DNA from: Hortaea werneckii | Lineage: Eukaryota; Ascomycota; Dothideomycetes; Mycosphaerellales; Teratosphaeriaceae | Direction of reading: 5' to 3' | Assembly: GCA_037044905.1 (NCBI GenBank) | Contig: JBAOKB010000139.1 | Coordinates: 1-64,000 of the forward strand | DNA: 64,000 nt | In this document: positions 1 through 11,145 of the stretch, in pieces | Position numbering within the stretch: the stretch's first letter is position 1 | How the letters are laid out: each line of letters begins with the position of its first letter | The notes under the pieces: generated by a model | Databases searched by the model: none | What the model was told of the DNA's origin: nothing | Seen by the model: only the letters and a program-made list of their open reading frames with translations | Program-made: the position numbers and the translations under genes

Positions 1-639
1 GAGCCATTGTAGTGAAGGGCAGAGACAACTTGTATTTATGTTGTTTGCGGCATTGGGGGGCTTGCGCAGGCCAAGCTGATAACTTTCCTGAGCTTCTCCA
101 GACTGGGAAGCTGGCAAGACGTGGCCAAGACCCTACTTCCTCCGAGGTGGATAATGGTATTTTTATTCCGATGTATATCGATATTTACATACCGATGGAG
201 GATACGATAGTGTAACGCGAGGTTGCCACCAATTAGCAGTTGCACTCGCACTTTTACATAGGATTCATGTCCGATGTTGACCTCTTTCTATCAAATAGAG
301 CCAAGAACCGCCAAGCCCATCCGTCCCCGGCGTAGGACATACGTCCATCAAGGGCTGGTCATCTACATAGTACTCCTACTCAACCATGATGGTTGAGCAA
401 AATCTCACTTATGGCATCAGGTTCGTTTTAGCATGAAGACTTCTTCAAATCCTCGATGCACACTGCCCACATAACTCGTAAAATTCATATCCACTCAAAA
501 CCCTCATGAACCTCTTGCTTCACCCTCGCCCGCTTCCCCAACCATAGGCGTGGAAAAATGCCCCAAACTCCCTCTCCAAGCCCCAGAAGCTAGCCTCCGC
601 AAGAAACCAACGCCCTTCCGCGTACCTCGCAAGCTCCAC
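1..639. other. Left-edge non-coding stretch
   Basis: No open frame here looks like a protein. The stretch beyond about position 500 is the 3' flank of the HET-C gene on the minus strand. No tRNA-like or repeated element was seen. Confidence 0.5.
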
Positions 640-3034
640 CTAATACCTTCCATACCCACCACCACCATGGTGTCCATACCCCTGACTCGGATCCCCATAC
701 CCCCCGTACCCACCACTCTGACCATACGCCCCCTGATAACCCTGCTGATAGCCTCCCTGAGGAGGCGGAGGCGGAGCCTGGGAATACGGGGCCTCATAGC
801 CCTGCTGATACGCCGTGGGGAACGCGCTGCCGCCTTCAGGCGCGAACCCCGCTGGCGCAGGGGGCGGCGCATGGCTATATGAAGCCTGGGCGTAGTCGTG
901 GGGAGCAGCGGGGCCACCGCCACCGGCGTACCCGCCAGAATATGCTTGTCCGCTGGACTCGGCATCGAGACTGCGCTGCTGGGCGAACATCGCCATCGGA
1001 CCCCCCGCCGTATGGCTGTGTGACGCGGTGCCGAGGTGTTGCATTTCGTTCTGCAGGGGCTGCAGCGAGTGCTGGAAGTCCTGGACTTTGTGGTTATGGC
1101 CTGCCTTGACGCTTTCGGAGCTGAGGAGGTGGTTGAGCTTGGCGCCACGGTCGGGTTGGGATTGGACCCATGTTTCCACGACGCGGAACATGTTGCGGTG
1201 CAGCTCGCAGTTTTGGTCGCGGATGGCGGGGTGGTGGAAGATGCGGCCGATGTCGTCGAGGATCTCGTGTTCGGGGACCTCCGGGTGGTCCCAGCCGTAG
1301 ATGACGCGGGGGGCGCAGTATTGGAGGATGGCGGCTGCGATTTGACCGGCGGGTGCGTTGAGCACGTTGCTGAAGTGGTCTTTGCTGAGCAGGGAGTGGG
1401 TGGGATCGCTGCTGGTGGGGTCGTCCCATACGATGTACTGTTGCTTCTGGCTGGCGCTGACTACCGTTCCGCTACCTTGCTTGAGCGCGTTTGACGCAGC
1501 GGCGATGAGCGGCTTGATGTATGGCGCTAGTAGACCCATGACGAAGAGTGTGACCTTCTCGGAGATAGTCTCGATCATCTTCTCCAGACCGGGAATCTTC
1601 TCAACGAACCCAGCAATACTCCGAACAACACGGTCGCGGAAAGCAAGAAGTGGGTAGATCTTGGCGATAACTTGCTGAGGGTCGACGTTGACATTGACAC
1701 CGGGAATGCCTGGACCTGGTGGACCACCCTGCGAGCCTGGCGGGGCCTGGAAATTACCCTGACCTTGCTGACCGAACGTCGAAGGGTTCGACGCGCGAGC
1801 GCCACCGTACTGGTCTCCATACGGCATGTAGCCACCAGCGCCAGCATCGCGGCTTGCACCATAGCCTTGGTTCTGAGCCGCCTGAGCTTCCGACTGGGCT
1901 TGCAAATCCAAAGCCTCCTGCACAAGACCACCAGTGCCGGGGACTTGACCGAGCAAGTCGATAAACGAAGAGGAGTCGTTACCTCCGCCTCGCTTGCCGT
2001 GGTTCGAGTCCTGCGCCTGACTCAGAGCTGCGTCCAACTGAGCAACCTCAGTCTCATTGACTTCACTCTGGGTGACATGATCGGTCGCTTCACCAAGGAC
2101 GGAATGGAGGAAGTCGACACCGCCAAACGTCCCCGTCACGAGGGGGAAAACCTGTTTCCCGTGCAGGTTGATCATAGTCTGGGTCCCCACATGCGGGAAC
2201 ACATTGTTGAAACCAAGCTCGCGCAATGCAAGCTCAGTGTAGTTAGTATGCGCGCCAAAGTCCTCTAGACAGTGCAACCCTTGGCCCAGACAGCGCAGTG
2301 CCTCGCACAGGTCTTCATCGCGACCTTTCTGAGGCCCATGGGTGTACATGCGGCCGAAGTGGATGCTGCGCGAAAAGCTGTACTTGATGTAGCCAAGGGA
2401 GGTGGCCCAGCCGCCGCGTTCGTTGGCAATGTAGTTCTTCATGCCCGTGGTCGGATCGACTTCCAGCTCGGCGGGCATCACGGGTCCTCGTAGTCTCGGG
2501 TCGTATTGCCGGGCGTCTTCATTGTCGGCATAGTCCTTCGGGTTGTCGATATGTTCCTCCGGCCTGTAGCACCCCAGTCTCTCCGCCGTGACTTCGAATT
2601 CCAGCGTCGCGTAGCCAAAGGACATGAACGCCAGCACCCACAGCAGCACACGGATAGTGTCGGCTTGGACGCCTTTCAATGTTCCCACATCCACCGCTTG
2701 ACCTAGACACAGAAGAGATAGATCAGCACCGCACCTTTTCTTGTCAAACAAGCAACCAGGAGACCTCTGGGTCGAGAGGGCCTCTTAGAGACTACTTACT
2801 ATAATCCCTCAACCAATTCCCAAAATACGCCCGCTTGACCATCATACTCGTCCATTTCTGGCCGCGGATAAAGGCCACGGTCTTCAGAAGATCTTCCAGA
2901 TCGCCATGCCGCCAGTTATGTCCCTCGATCTTCGAGAGACTGCTGATGTTGCCGGCGCCGAAGGCTGCCGTCGGCGAGGCGAGGAAGGCGAGTGCGAACA
3001 GCGCTAGGAGGAGGAAAGTGAAGGTGCGTGCCAT
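640..3034 (-). CDS. het-c: HET-C family protein (heterokaryon incompatibility protein C homologue)
   Basis: Two exons, 3034-2800 and 2702-640, join in frame across a 97-nt intron (GTAAGT donor, CTAG acceptor) to give 765 residues. The protein opens with a hydrophobic signal peptide (about residues 1-24, ending near AFGAG). It continues with HET-C hallmarks: EGHNWRHGDLEDLL, a join reading NWLRDYSQAVDVG, then LHCLEDFGAHTNYTEL and the NVFPHVG region. The last 150 residues are rich in Gly, Tyr, Gln and Pro, the low-complexity tail usual for this family. Family members are secretory-pathway or membrane-associated glycoproteins. In Neurospora their polymorphism drives heterokaryon incompatibility, but most fungal orthologues have no proven allorecognition role, so function here is inferred. 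An ATG 21 nt upstream is also in frame; position 3034 gives the better signal peptide. The 3034 start faces a 0.7 kb upstream gap. Confidence 0.93.
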
Positions 3035-3748
3035 GATGCTTTTGTTTGGGCCCAAAGTATCCTTATGGCCTGTTTGTGCTAAATTGATGGAAGGAGGATC
3101 GGGGGAGTGGGGGAGATGGTTTATTTGATCATCCAGTCACAGTTAGATTCTCCTTCCTCCCGGTAAAGTGAGTCGATGAGTGTGTTGAAAAATGAAAGTG
3201 TCTTCTTTTAAATCATGCTCTCTCCCTCTGAAACATTTGTGCCTGACCCTTTTAGACTTGCATGAAGTGGATAGCTGAGGTTCGTGCGGCCGGCCCTCCG
3301 GTGTGGGAACCGGCTGACGAACCCGCGCCACGACGCCAGCCACGCTGGTGACGCGGTGGCATCGGAAACTTTTGACCCGTATAGGCAGGCACGGATATTG
3401 GGGTCTTGGTGGCAGTGTAACCGATTCACCTCTGTAGATCGATGATTTTGGTTATTGTACGATGAGTCTGTGAGTGCCTGTGCCCTGGAAAAGGGCTTGT
3501 CACTGTACGGGGCTACAACGGTCCAAAGTCTGGGTCACATGGGTGAAAGAATACTGGGCAGGAATCTTCCTTGTCATGGCTCTTGATAGTTCTATTCCCG
3601 GCCACTGTATACTCTGCCTTCCCATCAAATAGTAGAACGCCAAACGCTATACGCTCACGAAAATAAGACGAAAAAAAGAGAGAGAGAAAAAAAAAAAAGA
3701 AAACAACGTCCAGACTGCACACACGCATTTCCATCCCCTGCTTCCTGC
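3035..3748. other. Intergenic, HET-C promoter side and Vps24 3' flank
   Basis: No gene seen. The stretch contains the upstream region of the minus-strand HET-C gene and a purine-rich run (GAGAGAGAAAAA type) near 3680-3700, close to the 3' end of the Vps24 gene. Confidence 0.5.
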
Positions 3749-4526
3749 TCAACTCTTCAAAGCCTCCAGCCGTCCCCTCATCTGCGCCAGCACCTCCTCG
3801 GAATCCATCTCCTCCTCCTCGGGCTCCGTCTGGCCCGGCACCGGCGCCGGCGCAGCAGGCTCCTGCGGGACCTGCGCGGCCGGCGTCTGCACGCGATCCT
3901 TGAGCACCTCACCCAACACCTTATCGACCTCGCCCTCGGCCTCCTCATCCCCATCCTCCAACAACTCATCATTCTCCAACGTATCCCCGACCATCTCCTC
4001 GATAATCCCCGCCTTCATCAGCTCCTGCGACAGCTCCTGCATCGTGCCCGTCAACTCCGGTAATCGCACCAGCGTATTCACATCCTTCATGATCCCCGTG
4101 CTGTTCTTGATACTCCCCTCGATCTTGCGCATGGCGAAGGCCTCGTTGACCTGCATGCCGACGCTAGCCAGCGTCGCTTTGCTCGTCGCGATCCGGGATT
4201 CCTGTTTGCGCACGCGCAGGAGCTCCTTGGCGAAGATGCGGGTTTCGGCTTTGGCCTGCGCGGCTTGCGAGGGGTTGCGCTGCGCCCGCTTCGAGGCTTG
4301 CAGGATCAGGTTGCGGGTTTTGGATTGCAGGGCTTTGAGGTTGGCGAGGTCGCGGTCGAGCTTGCGCGTGTTGGAGCGGATCAGGGCGTTGCATTTCCGT
4401 TTCTGTAGATGGAAGGGGGTTTTTTTGTTAGAGGTTTGGAGTGGTTATCAGGCAGCCATTGGGTTGGTGAGGACTGACTTGTTCCTCTGGGGTTGGGCCG
4501 AAGAAGAATTTCCTTGCAGTGTCCAT
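3749..4526 (-). CDS. VPS24: Vps24/CHMP3-like ESCRT-III subunit
   Basis: Exon 1 is 4526-4479 (16 codons, MDTARKFFFGPTPEEQ). A 76-nt intron (GTCAGT donor, CTACAG acceptor) follows. Exon 2 is 4402-3749, giving 233 residues in total. The basic N-terminal half (KRKCNALIRSNTRKLDRD) is the Snf7-family helical core. It is followed by KRAQRNPSQAAQAKAET and VGMQVNEAFAMRKIEGSI, typical of fungal Vps24. The C-terminal half is acidic and ends in a MIM1-like helix (EVLAQMRGRLEALKS), which in this family binds the Vps4 MIT domain. The protein polymerises with Snf7 and Vps2 to form intralumenal vesicles at the multivesicular body. The Pro/Ala-rich linker before the MIM is longer than in yeast. The gene is head-to-head with the p23 gene over 623 bp. 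Confidence 0.93.
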
Positions 4527-5149
4527 GGTGGAAGTGTGTATGCTATAGTATGATCATGGACTTGTAATGTTGGGGTTTCGCGGGAGTGGGTGAGTTGGTT
4601 GGCTGATTCTGAATGAAATGTTTACTGGGGGCTTGTCGACTGGATGATCAAGTCGCACGCATGTGATGGACAGACAGCGCGGGGAGCTCGGGCCTCGCAT
4701 GACGTTCTTGTCAATGTGGGGGAAGGGAAGGGAATCGGTGGAAAATGCGTTCATCCTGCTCGGGCGGCCTTTCAAACCGGCCACGAATTATTTTCTCGTT
4801 TGATGGCAGTTTAACAATCGTGTTTTCAGTCTCGTTCAATTTGCTACCGAAACAGCAACTCGGTTGATTGTTGATTGAATCAATCGCAAGTGAAATCGGT
4901 GAATCCTCAGACGCCTCCAGCTTCTCCGACTATATCAAGCGCACAGATCGTGCCTTCACAGCCCACCCACGACTTTCGAACGGCTTCGCCCAAGTTCCAG
5001 GCCCCAAACGAGTCTAAACACCTCGACCTTCTGGAACAACTCCGACTCCACTTCATCACATATAATACTCTATAAACTGGTGAACCACTCATATAACCCA
5101 ATAACACCCCCGATCACCCAAAAAGCAAGAAACTCAGAAAGCCCGAAAG
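4527..5149. promoter_or_regulatory. Divergent intergenic region between Vps24 and p23 genes
   Basis: This 623-bp stretch separates two divergent start codons and should hold both promoters. A TATA-like AT-rich segment (ATATAATACTCTATAAA) lies at about 5058-5074, some 75-90 nt before the p23 ATG. No other gene was seen. Confidence 0.45.
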
Positions 5150-6092
5150 ATGGAGGTCCCCAAGAACACCACCGACACGGCTTTTGCTGGCAAGGTCCTC
5201 ACTCCGGAAGGTATGTCAAACTCTCGACATTTCTCCAACAAGATAATCAAAAACACCCGGATCACCACATCTGCATTGCCTTCCCCAGCTAACCCACCGA
5301 TTTCCGACAGTCACCTGGGCCCAGCGCAGCTCCGCAACCGAAGCCGAAAAGAACCACATCTTCCTGACCATCGCCGTCCCGGACGTCGATCCCAAGAAGA
5401 TCAAGCTCGACGTGCAGCCCACGCACGTCGACTTCTCGGGCTACTCGGAGACCAAGAAGGCCCAGTATGCTGTGAAGCTCGACTTCTACGCCGAGATCGA
5501 CCCCGCGGCCACCAAGATCCACCATACCCAGCGCGATATCGAGATGGTGGTGCAGAAGAAGCAGCTCGGCGAGGAGTACTGGCCGCGGTTGTTGAAGGAC
5601 AAGGCGAAGGTGCATTTCTTGAAGACGGACTTTAACAAGGTATGTTCTCGCCTATATGTCTCTTAGCCCTCTCCCGTGTCTCCCTGTAATGCATCCTCAC
5701 ACATCCACACATCCACGGGGAGAGGCCTTTTCGCAACCACTGCCCCAAGCGCACGAGATAGAATCCCCGCTAACCATTACTTTTTTTTTTTCCTCTTCCA
5801 GTGGGTCGACGAAGACGAGCAGGACGCAGTACCGGAAGACGACGACTACATGTCGCGCATGGCGGGCATGCAAGGCATGGGCGGCGACGGCGGCTTCGGC
5901 GGCATCGACTTCAGCAAGCTCGGCGGCATGGGCGGCGCCGACATGGCTGGTCTGCAGGGTATGCAGGGTATGGGCGGTGAAGGTGACGACGACGAGGGCG
6001 ACGATGACGAGGAAGGGATGCCGGCGCTTGAGGGCGAGGACGACGCGAAGGCGGGGTCAAAAGCCGGGAAGAAGGTTGAAGAGGTTGAGTAA
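5150..6092 (+). CDS. SBA1: p23/Sba1 Hsp90 co-chaperone
   Basis: Three exons (5150-5210, 5311-5639, 5802-6092) join in frame to give 226 residues. Introns are 100 and 162 nt with GTATGT donors and a polypyrimidine-CAG acceptor in the second. Residues about 20-120 form a CS (CHORD-Sgt1/p23) domain with the signature opening VTWAQRSSATEAEKNHIF and the PKKIKLDVQPTHVDFSG strands. The conserved tail of the domain (YWPRLLKDKAKVHFLKTDFNKW) crosses the last intron. The C-terminus is Gly-Met rich (GMQGMGG, KLGGMGGADM) and then strongly acidic, the disordered tail p23 uses to restrain client aggregation. p23 binds the ATP-closed Hsp90 dimer and slows ATP hydrolysis in the cytosol. The length is ordinary for fungal homologues (Sba1/Wos2). 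Confidence 0.95.
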
Positions 6093-6150
6093 GAAGGTGG
6101 ATCCTTGCAGACAGAGGATTTTCTAATGAGATGGCACGAAAATGGAGGAA

Positions 6151-6186
<36 letters not shown>

Positions 6187-6854
6187 AGAGATAGAGCTAG
6201 CTCTCCCTCGGTTGGCACCTAGTCTAAAAACCCCAGGCCATGCAAAAATGGGAGACCCGTCCTGTCATGAGCAAGGCGCGGGTCCTGTTTTAAGTTGTAA
6301 AAAGTCGAGAGAAAGAGAATTATATGTGTAACGACCCTACCCCTCCTCCCGACTTCTATATGTCTTTCTCCATTCTTGTCATGTATGTACGGCCGAGCTA
6401 GAGGGCACGGCAAGGGGCCTGATTTCTTGTGAGACTGCCCTTTCATCTCTCTCAAATCGAGGGTGAAAGCTTTGATGAAAGGGCGTGAGGCATTTCAATG
6501 CGAGGTAGTGGAAGGCAGAAACGATATAGGATCCTCTTTCTTTATGCGAATCTCGTATGGGCAGTCTGCCACTCTATTACGAATGTCTCTTTCTTTTCGT
6601 TTTTTTTTTTTTTTTTTCTCTCATGGAGTCTTCGGTGCACGTTACGCTTCTCAACGTGAGGGCCATGAAATAGGAAGGGAGCGGGAAAGGATCAAGAGTC
6701 GATGCCACGTCCATCTCGCGAATCCCCTCTAGCGAGGACGGGGAGCTTTCACACCAAGGGAACGGATTTACTTCCCACGTCTCCCTGTCGCCCTATCTCA
6801 TTATCTACCCTCCATGCCAATCCCATCCCTCATCCCCTTACCCTCCAACCCCAC
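6093..6854. other. Convergent intergenic region with homopolymer tracts
   Basis: 3' flanks of the p23 gene and of the TPR gene. It contains a 35-nt poly-G run (6151-6185) and a 17-nt poly-T run (6601-6617). No open frame here looks protein-like. Confidence 0.5.
6151..6185. repeat. Poly-G homopolymer (35 nt)
   Basis: Uninterrupted run of G about 60 nt downstream of the p23 stop codon, so probably in its 3' UTR. On the sense strand it could form a G-quadruplex. Exact length is likely to be assembly-sensitive. Confidence 0.9.
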
Positions 6855-7847
6855 CTACCCCTTCCCCGGATTTTGATTAAAATTCATACTATACCCCCCC
6901 GTCCGCTCATCCTTGACAAACTGGAAATTCTCCGTACTCAGCCCAAAAGGCTTGAGCATACTATTCCCCAACCCCTTCAATTTCCCCATCATCTCCGCCA
7001 CTTCCCTCTCCTTCGCCTCATTCAACCTCGGCTGGAGCTTCCGCGCCGAATCCTGGATCTGCCGTCTATCCGTCGCGGAGAGGAATTTGCAAATACTGGG
7101 TGTGAGCAGCAGCGTGTAGTCTTCTTCGGCGCCCTGCAGGGCGGACCACCCGCCTAGCGAAGTCCGGCAACGGGCCCGCCGTGTGAGGAGTTTGATCTGC
7201 AGTTTGCGGATGTCGTCTAGCGTCCGGCCGGAGAGTTGGAGTTTCTCTATCCGAGCCGAGAGGTCCTCGTCGACTTCTTCCACTTGACCCGCTTCCCCTT
7301 GCTCGCCACCCCCCTCCCCTTGTTCTCCTTCTTTCTTATCCCTCTTCGGTATCGAAGGCAACTTCTCAAGCCTCTCCAGATTCTCTACCCCTTTATCACA
7401 GCTCTCGACCCCTTCCCGCCACTCCTCCAGCTTCAGATGACAGGCCGCGATATTGCTCCGCAGCACCGCGATCTCGTAGTCCAGGTAGTTCGGCAGCGAG
7501 GCCAGCGCGCGGTCGTACGTCGAGATGGCTTCGGAGAAGTTCCCGTGTCCGAATTGTTGGTTCCCGGATCCCTTGAGCGAGTTGGATTCGGCGAGTAGAC
7601 TGCTTTCTTCTTCGGGGGGGAATCGCTCGAGGGGTCCTGAGGTGGGGTCTTGGGGTTTTGGCTCCGGGGGTCTGGGTTCGTTCTCCTCGTCAGGGGCTGG
7701 ATTTCGCGTAGAGCGTCGGCGGCCTCGGGGGTGTGCGGTTGAAGGTGGTTGGTCTTCCGCTGCTGTTGCTGGAGGTGGTGTGGGCTCGTCGTCGTCGAAG
7801 GAGTGGAAGGACGCGTCTGAGTCGGAGAAGTGTTCTACGTCCGGCAT
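6855..7847 (-). CDS. TTC1-like tetratricopeptide repeat protein
   Basis: Single-exon ORF of 330 residues from ATG 7847 (MPDVEHFSDSDASFHSF). An in-frame ATG 123 nt upstream would add a lysine/arginine-rich leader and is less likely. The N-terminal third is acidic, Pro-rich and disordered. Three TPR units follow, beginning ESNSLKGSGNQQFGHGNFSE and AISTYDRALASLPNYLDYEI. They are split by a Glu/Gly-rich low-complexity insert (GEQGEGGGEQGEAGQ). The tail contains MMGKLKGLGNSMLKPFGLST, the conserved C-terminal block of TTC1 proteins. Animal TTC1 is an adaptor for Hsp70/Hsp90 and G-alpha subunits; the fungal role is not established. The gene is head-to-head with the XAP5 gene over 466 bp. Confidence 0.87.
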   Translation of the reverse strand: MPDVEHFSDSDASFHSFDDDEPTPPPATAAEDQPPSTAHPRGRRRSTRNPAPDEENEPRPPEPKPQDPTSGPLERFPPEEESSLLAESNSLKGSGNQQFGHGNFSEAISTYDRALASLPNYLDYEIAVLRSNIAACHLKLEEWREGVESCDKGVENLERLEKLPSIPKRDKKEGEQGEGGGEQGEAGQVEEVDEDLSARIEKLQLSGRTLDDIRKLQIKLLTRRARCRTSLGGWSALQGAEEDYTLLLTPSICKFLSATDRRQIQDSARKLQPRLNEAKEREVAEMMGKLKGLGNSMLKPFGLSTENFQFVKDERTGGYSMNFNQNPGKG

Positions 7848-8313
7848 GATGTGGCGATCGGATCCAGGTAGATTTAAATCGAGGAGTTGGTTGTTTCTCT
7901 TTTTTCCTTTTTTCACCTTCTTTTTTTCGCGTTCCTCTCCTTTACGAGCGTTCCTTTCTTGTGGTGGCAAAGTGAGGCTTTGGGTCGTTCAAATGGGGGA
8001 ACGAACGTGTGAAATGGTGCTCCGTAACTGTCTTCTATGGGATTCTCGTGGCTGGACTGGCGCTCCTCACTTCTCCTCTGACGTGATCTCGACCGATCTC
8101 TTCCCGCTGTCGTACTGTTTGAAGGAATATCAAAATATTGACTTTGTTTCTGTCCCAGTCTGCCGTTCCAGATCAGTGGTAGCGGCTATCGCAACGCGGG
8201 CTCGGTCAGGTCCGTCGCCATCGCGGAAGCGGCCGGGTATCTTCCCGAACTGGAAAGCACGCGCATCGTTCGCGACCTGTTGGCGCATTCGACATTCACT
8301 ACATGGTCATAGG
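7848..8313. promoter_or_regulatory. Divergent promoter region, TTC1-like and XAP5 genes
   Basis: The 466 bp between two divergent ATGs must carry both promoters. Pyrimidine-rich runs on the plus strand near 7895-7945 lie just upstream of the TPR gene. No specific factor site is claimed. Confidence 0.4.
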
Positions 8314-9669
8314 ATGGCCGACTCGTCTTCCTCCAAACCGCCTTCGGGCTCCTCCACACCAAACCCCGCCCGCTTCCAGTCGCAAGGTCACACTGCGGAA
8401 GATCTATTGAAAGAGCAGACATATGGATTGGTGACGCTGTCTGACTTTCGCAAGCGACGCGCCGAAGCTGTTGAGCAGAGTGAGAGAAGTCAGGATGGCA
8501 CGCCGGCACCGGGAGAGTCTGATGGACGGTGAGTGATTGCTATACTTCTCTACACGTGATTGTAATAGCACGCGAGCATGACGAGAACAACCACTGATTT
8601 ACCAAGCATAGTGAACCAGCCGCCAAAGCCGTCTTTAAGAAGAGGAAGAAGGGCGTGAAGAAAGGCGGACTCTCATTTGCGAACGATGACGAAGAGGGAG
8701 AAGAGAGCACAGCATCAACACCCGCACAAGTATCCCGAGCCATAACACCCAAGGAAGGATCCGCAGCACCCACCGACTCGGAAGATGCCACCGACGTCTC
8801 AGTACCGACGGTGAAGAGAAGACTGAAACCCAATGCCGCCATCAGTAACGCTCCCAAGGCTATGACCAAATCGGTGATGCAGAAAGAGAGCCAATTGAAA
8901 GATCAGCTGCGGAAGGAGTACCTACAGATTCAAGAAGCTGTCAAGGCGACCGAGTTCGTGCTCCCCTTCACCTTCTACCATGGCAAGAGCCTTCCGGGAG
9001 GCATGGTACGGATGAAGAAAGGCGATCACATCTGGCTCTTCCTCGAGCGAGCACGCAAAGTCGGTGCAGATATGGCGGGGAGAGGCGATCGGAGCAAGAA
9101 GGATTGGGCTCGGATCAGCGTAGACGATTTGATAGTCGTCACGGGGGACCTGATTATCCCTCACGTACGTCTCCTTTCCTACTAGCTCCATTGGACTAGC
9201 ATCTTGCTAACAGATCATCTTTTAGCACTACGACATCCACTACTTCCTCCTCAACCGCTGCATAGGTTACAACAAACTGCCCCTCTTCCCCTACACAGCG
9301 GATCCCACGCCCGCCACCCCTTCCCACCTCCTCCCAACCTCCTCATCCTCCAACACCACCAGCACCAGCACCACAACCCCCGACCCCCAACCCCCCACCG
9401 AAGCCCCTCAACTCCCCACCGGCCTCTCAACAGCCACCTCCCGCGCCCAAGCCCGCGCGACCTCCCAAGCCCAACAAATCCCGGACTCCGAGCTCGAGGG
9501 CTACGACTTCGACCCTTCGCGGACGAAAGTCGTCGATCGTAGGTGGTACGAGCAGAATAAACATATCTACCCCGCGAGTCTGTGGGAGGAGTTTGATCCC
9601 GAGCGGGATTATACTGAGGGCGTGAGGACGGATGGGAAGGGGAATGCGATGTTTTTTGAGAATAGGTAA
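8314..9669 (+). CDS. XAP5/FAM50-family nuclear protein
   Basis: Three exons (8314-8528, 8612-9164, 9226-9669) give 403 residues. Introns are 83 nt and 61 nt (GTACGT donor, TTTAG acceptor). The middle is the diagnostic XAP5 core: LRKEYLQIQEAVKATEFVLP, FTFYHGKS, RMKKGDHIWLFLERARK, SVDDLIVVTGDLIIPHHYDI. The second exon junction falls exactly in the IIPH/HYD block. The C-terminus has the family signature RRWYEQNKHIYPASLWEEFD. The N-terminal region is Lys/Arg- and Glu-rich. A Ser/Thr/Pro-rich insert (about residues 285-335) separates the two conserved halves and looks lineage-specific. XAP5 proteins are nuclear, linked to spliceosomes and, in algae and plants, to clock and light-related expression. 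The molecular role in fungi is inferred only from family membership. Confidence 0.93.
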
Positions 9670-9873
9670 GAGGGGGTTGGTTGGGTGAGGTGGGGTGGAG
9701 GGGCTTGAGAGCGGTGGAAAAATACATGGATTCAAGGGGTTTGGGGAGGGTTATTCGGGACTGAGGGGGCTTGTGGTTTGGTGCCAACGGTTTTTGGTCT
9801 CGTTGGAAGGGGTGGTGAAAGTTATATCACAGGCGGAATGTCGAGTCTATTTCGTCACCTGGGTCCCCTTTCT

Positions 9874-9906
<33 letters not shown>

Positions 9907-10123
9907 CAACTTGTTCCTGCTTTCGGTTGTCCATTTTCAATGAGTCTAGATTCTAGTCGTCATCCTCCTTAACTACTTCATGCATGTCTGGCGTTACCCA
10001 TAAGTTACAGTCGTCCGATCTCCTTCCTTCAATACGCCGACACAGTCAGCTGCTGACTCCTATCCCATCCCCTCACAAAAAATCTCATCCCACCGGGAGC
10101 CCCGCAAAATCAGGATTGCAAAC
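9670..10123. other. Convergent intergenic region with poly-T tract
   Basis: 3' flanks of the XAP5 gene and the HAD gene. A 28-nt poly-T run lies at 9879-9906. No gene seen. Confidence 0.5.
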
Positions 10124-11145
10124 TCACTGCGGCACCCGAATCCCATACTCAGCATACGGGAACCCCTCCAACGTCTCCAGGAACCTTCCCCACCCATCGC
10201 CAATCTCCCCCGGCGCCCCTTCTTTCCTCTTCTTCCCCGCCTCCTCCTCCTCGCCACCCACCACCGTCCCAATCTCCCGATTCTTCGCCTCAACCTCCTC
10301 ATGTGTCCCCATCCGTCCCGCCAGAATCTCCCCCTCTCGCCCCTCCATCTCCCTCCGCAATCCCGGATGCGGTACCCAGACGACCTGCATCCCGGCTCGC
10401 CGTCCTGCTTCGATCCCCGGCACGCTGTCCTCGAAGACTAGGCACTCGGCGGGGAGGATCTCGGCGCTGGCTGGTTGCTGGGCCCGTCGGCGCGCATTGA
10501 TTGTCTCCAGCGCGAGGAGGTAGATGTCCGGGGCGGGTTTGCCGCGACCGGGGGGAATGCGGGGATCGTCGCCAAGGATTCTGTTCGCGGCGGGAAACAC
10601 GGACATTAAGGGTTGGAGGTGTTGGGTTTTGAGGTCGTAGTTGGCTTTGTGGCTGCTGGTTGCGAGGGCGATTTCCATCTTCTCTTCTTCTTCTCTTTCT
10701 GCCTCGGAGCTTTGCCTTTTCCCGACGACTTTTGCCTGGCTCAGGGAGGCTAGTAACGCTTCCACTCCCGGTAGAGCCTTACACCCCGGGAACACCTCCC
10801 GCTGCAGTTCGCTGATCCGTCGCATGAGCTCCTCGTTCGAGATCGGGAGTTGCGCCCATTCTTGGAAGATTTTGCCCGCTGAGGGGCCCGGTCGGCCTTG
10901 CAGTTGCGCTTTGATGTGCCAGGGTAGGGAGGGTCTGCCGTGCTCGTGCAGGACGGTGTTGGTGCAGTGCGTGTATAGGTCTTCCGAGTCGATTAGGAGG
11001 CCGTCCATGTCGAAGAGGCAGGCGCGGATGGGACGCGGTGGGGTGGGGCTGAGCTGGGTGGGTTAGTTGGATGGGTGGATGGGACATTTTGGGGAAGGGT
11101 GAGAGTTGGTGAGGCGGGGATGGCGTACGGTGTCGAGGAAGCCAT
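10124..11145 (-). CDS. HAD-superfamily hydrolase (pseudouridine-5'-phosphatase / HDHD1-like)
   Basis: The family's first motif starts before the only long open frame, so I looked for an upstream exon. Exon 1 is a 17-nt micro-exon, 11145-11129 (MASST plus two bases). An 80-nt intron with a CTAAC branch-like site and CTCAG acceptor follows. Exon 2 is 11048-10124, giving 313 residues. Motif I reads CLFDMDGLLIDSED with the nucleophile and acid aspartates at D19 and D21. Motif III/IV follow as GKPAPDIYL and CLVFEDSVPGIEAGRRAGM. The cap domain contains HGRPSLPWHIKAQLQGRPG. Charged low-complexity inserts (REEEEKMEIALA and EEEEAGKKRKE) lengthen the protein relative to the usual about 240-250 residues. 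The expected reaction is dephosphorylation of a small sugar or nucleotide phosphate; the substrate cannot be set from sequence. The micro-exon is a prediction. Confidence 0.85.

Noticed and set aside
1672..2268. 198-codon plus-strand open frame opposite HET-C
   Set aside because: Antisense shadow of the strongly conserved HET-C coding sequence; no motifs of its own.
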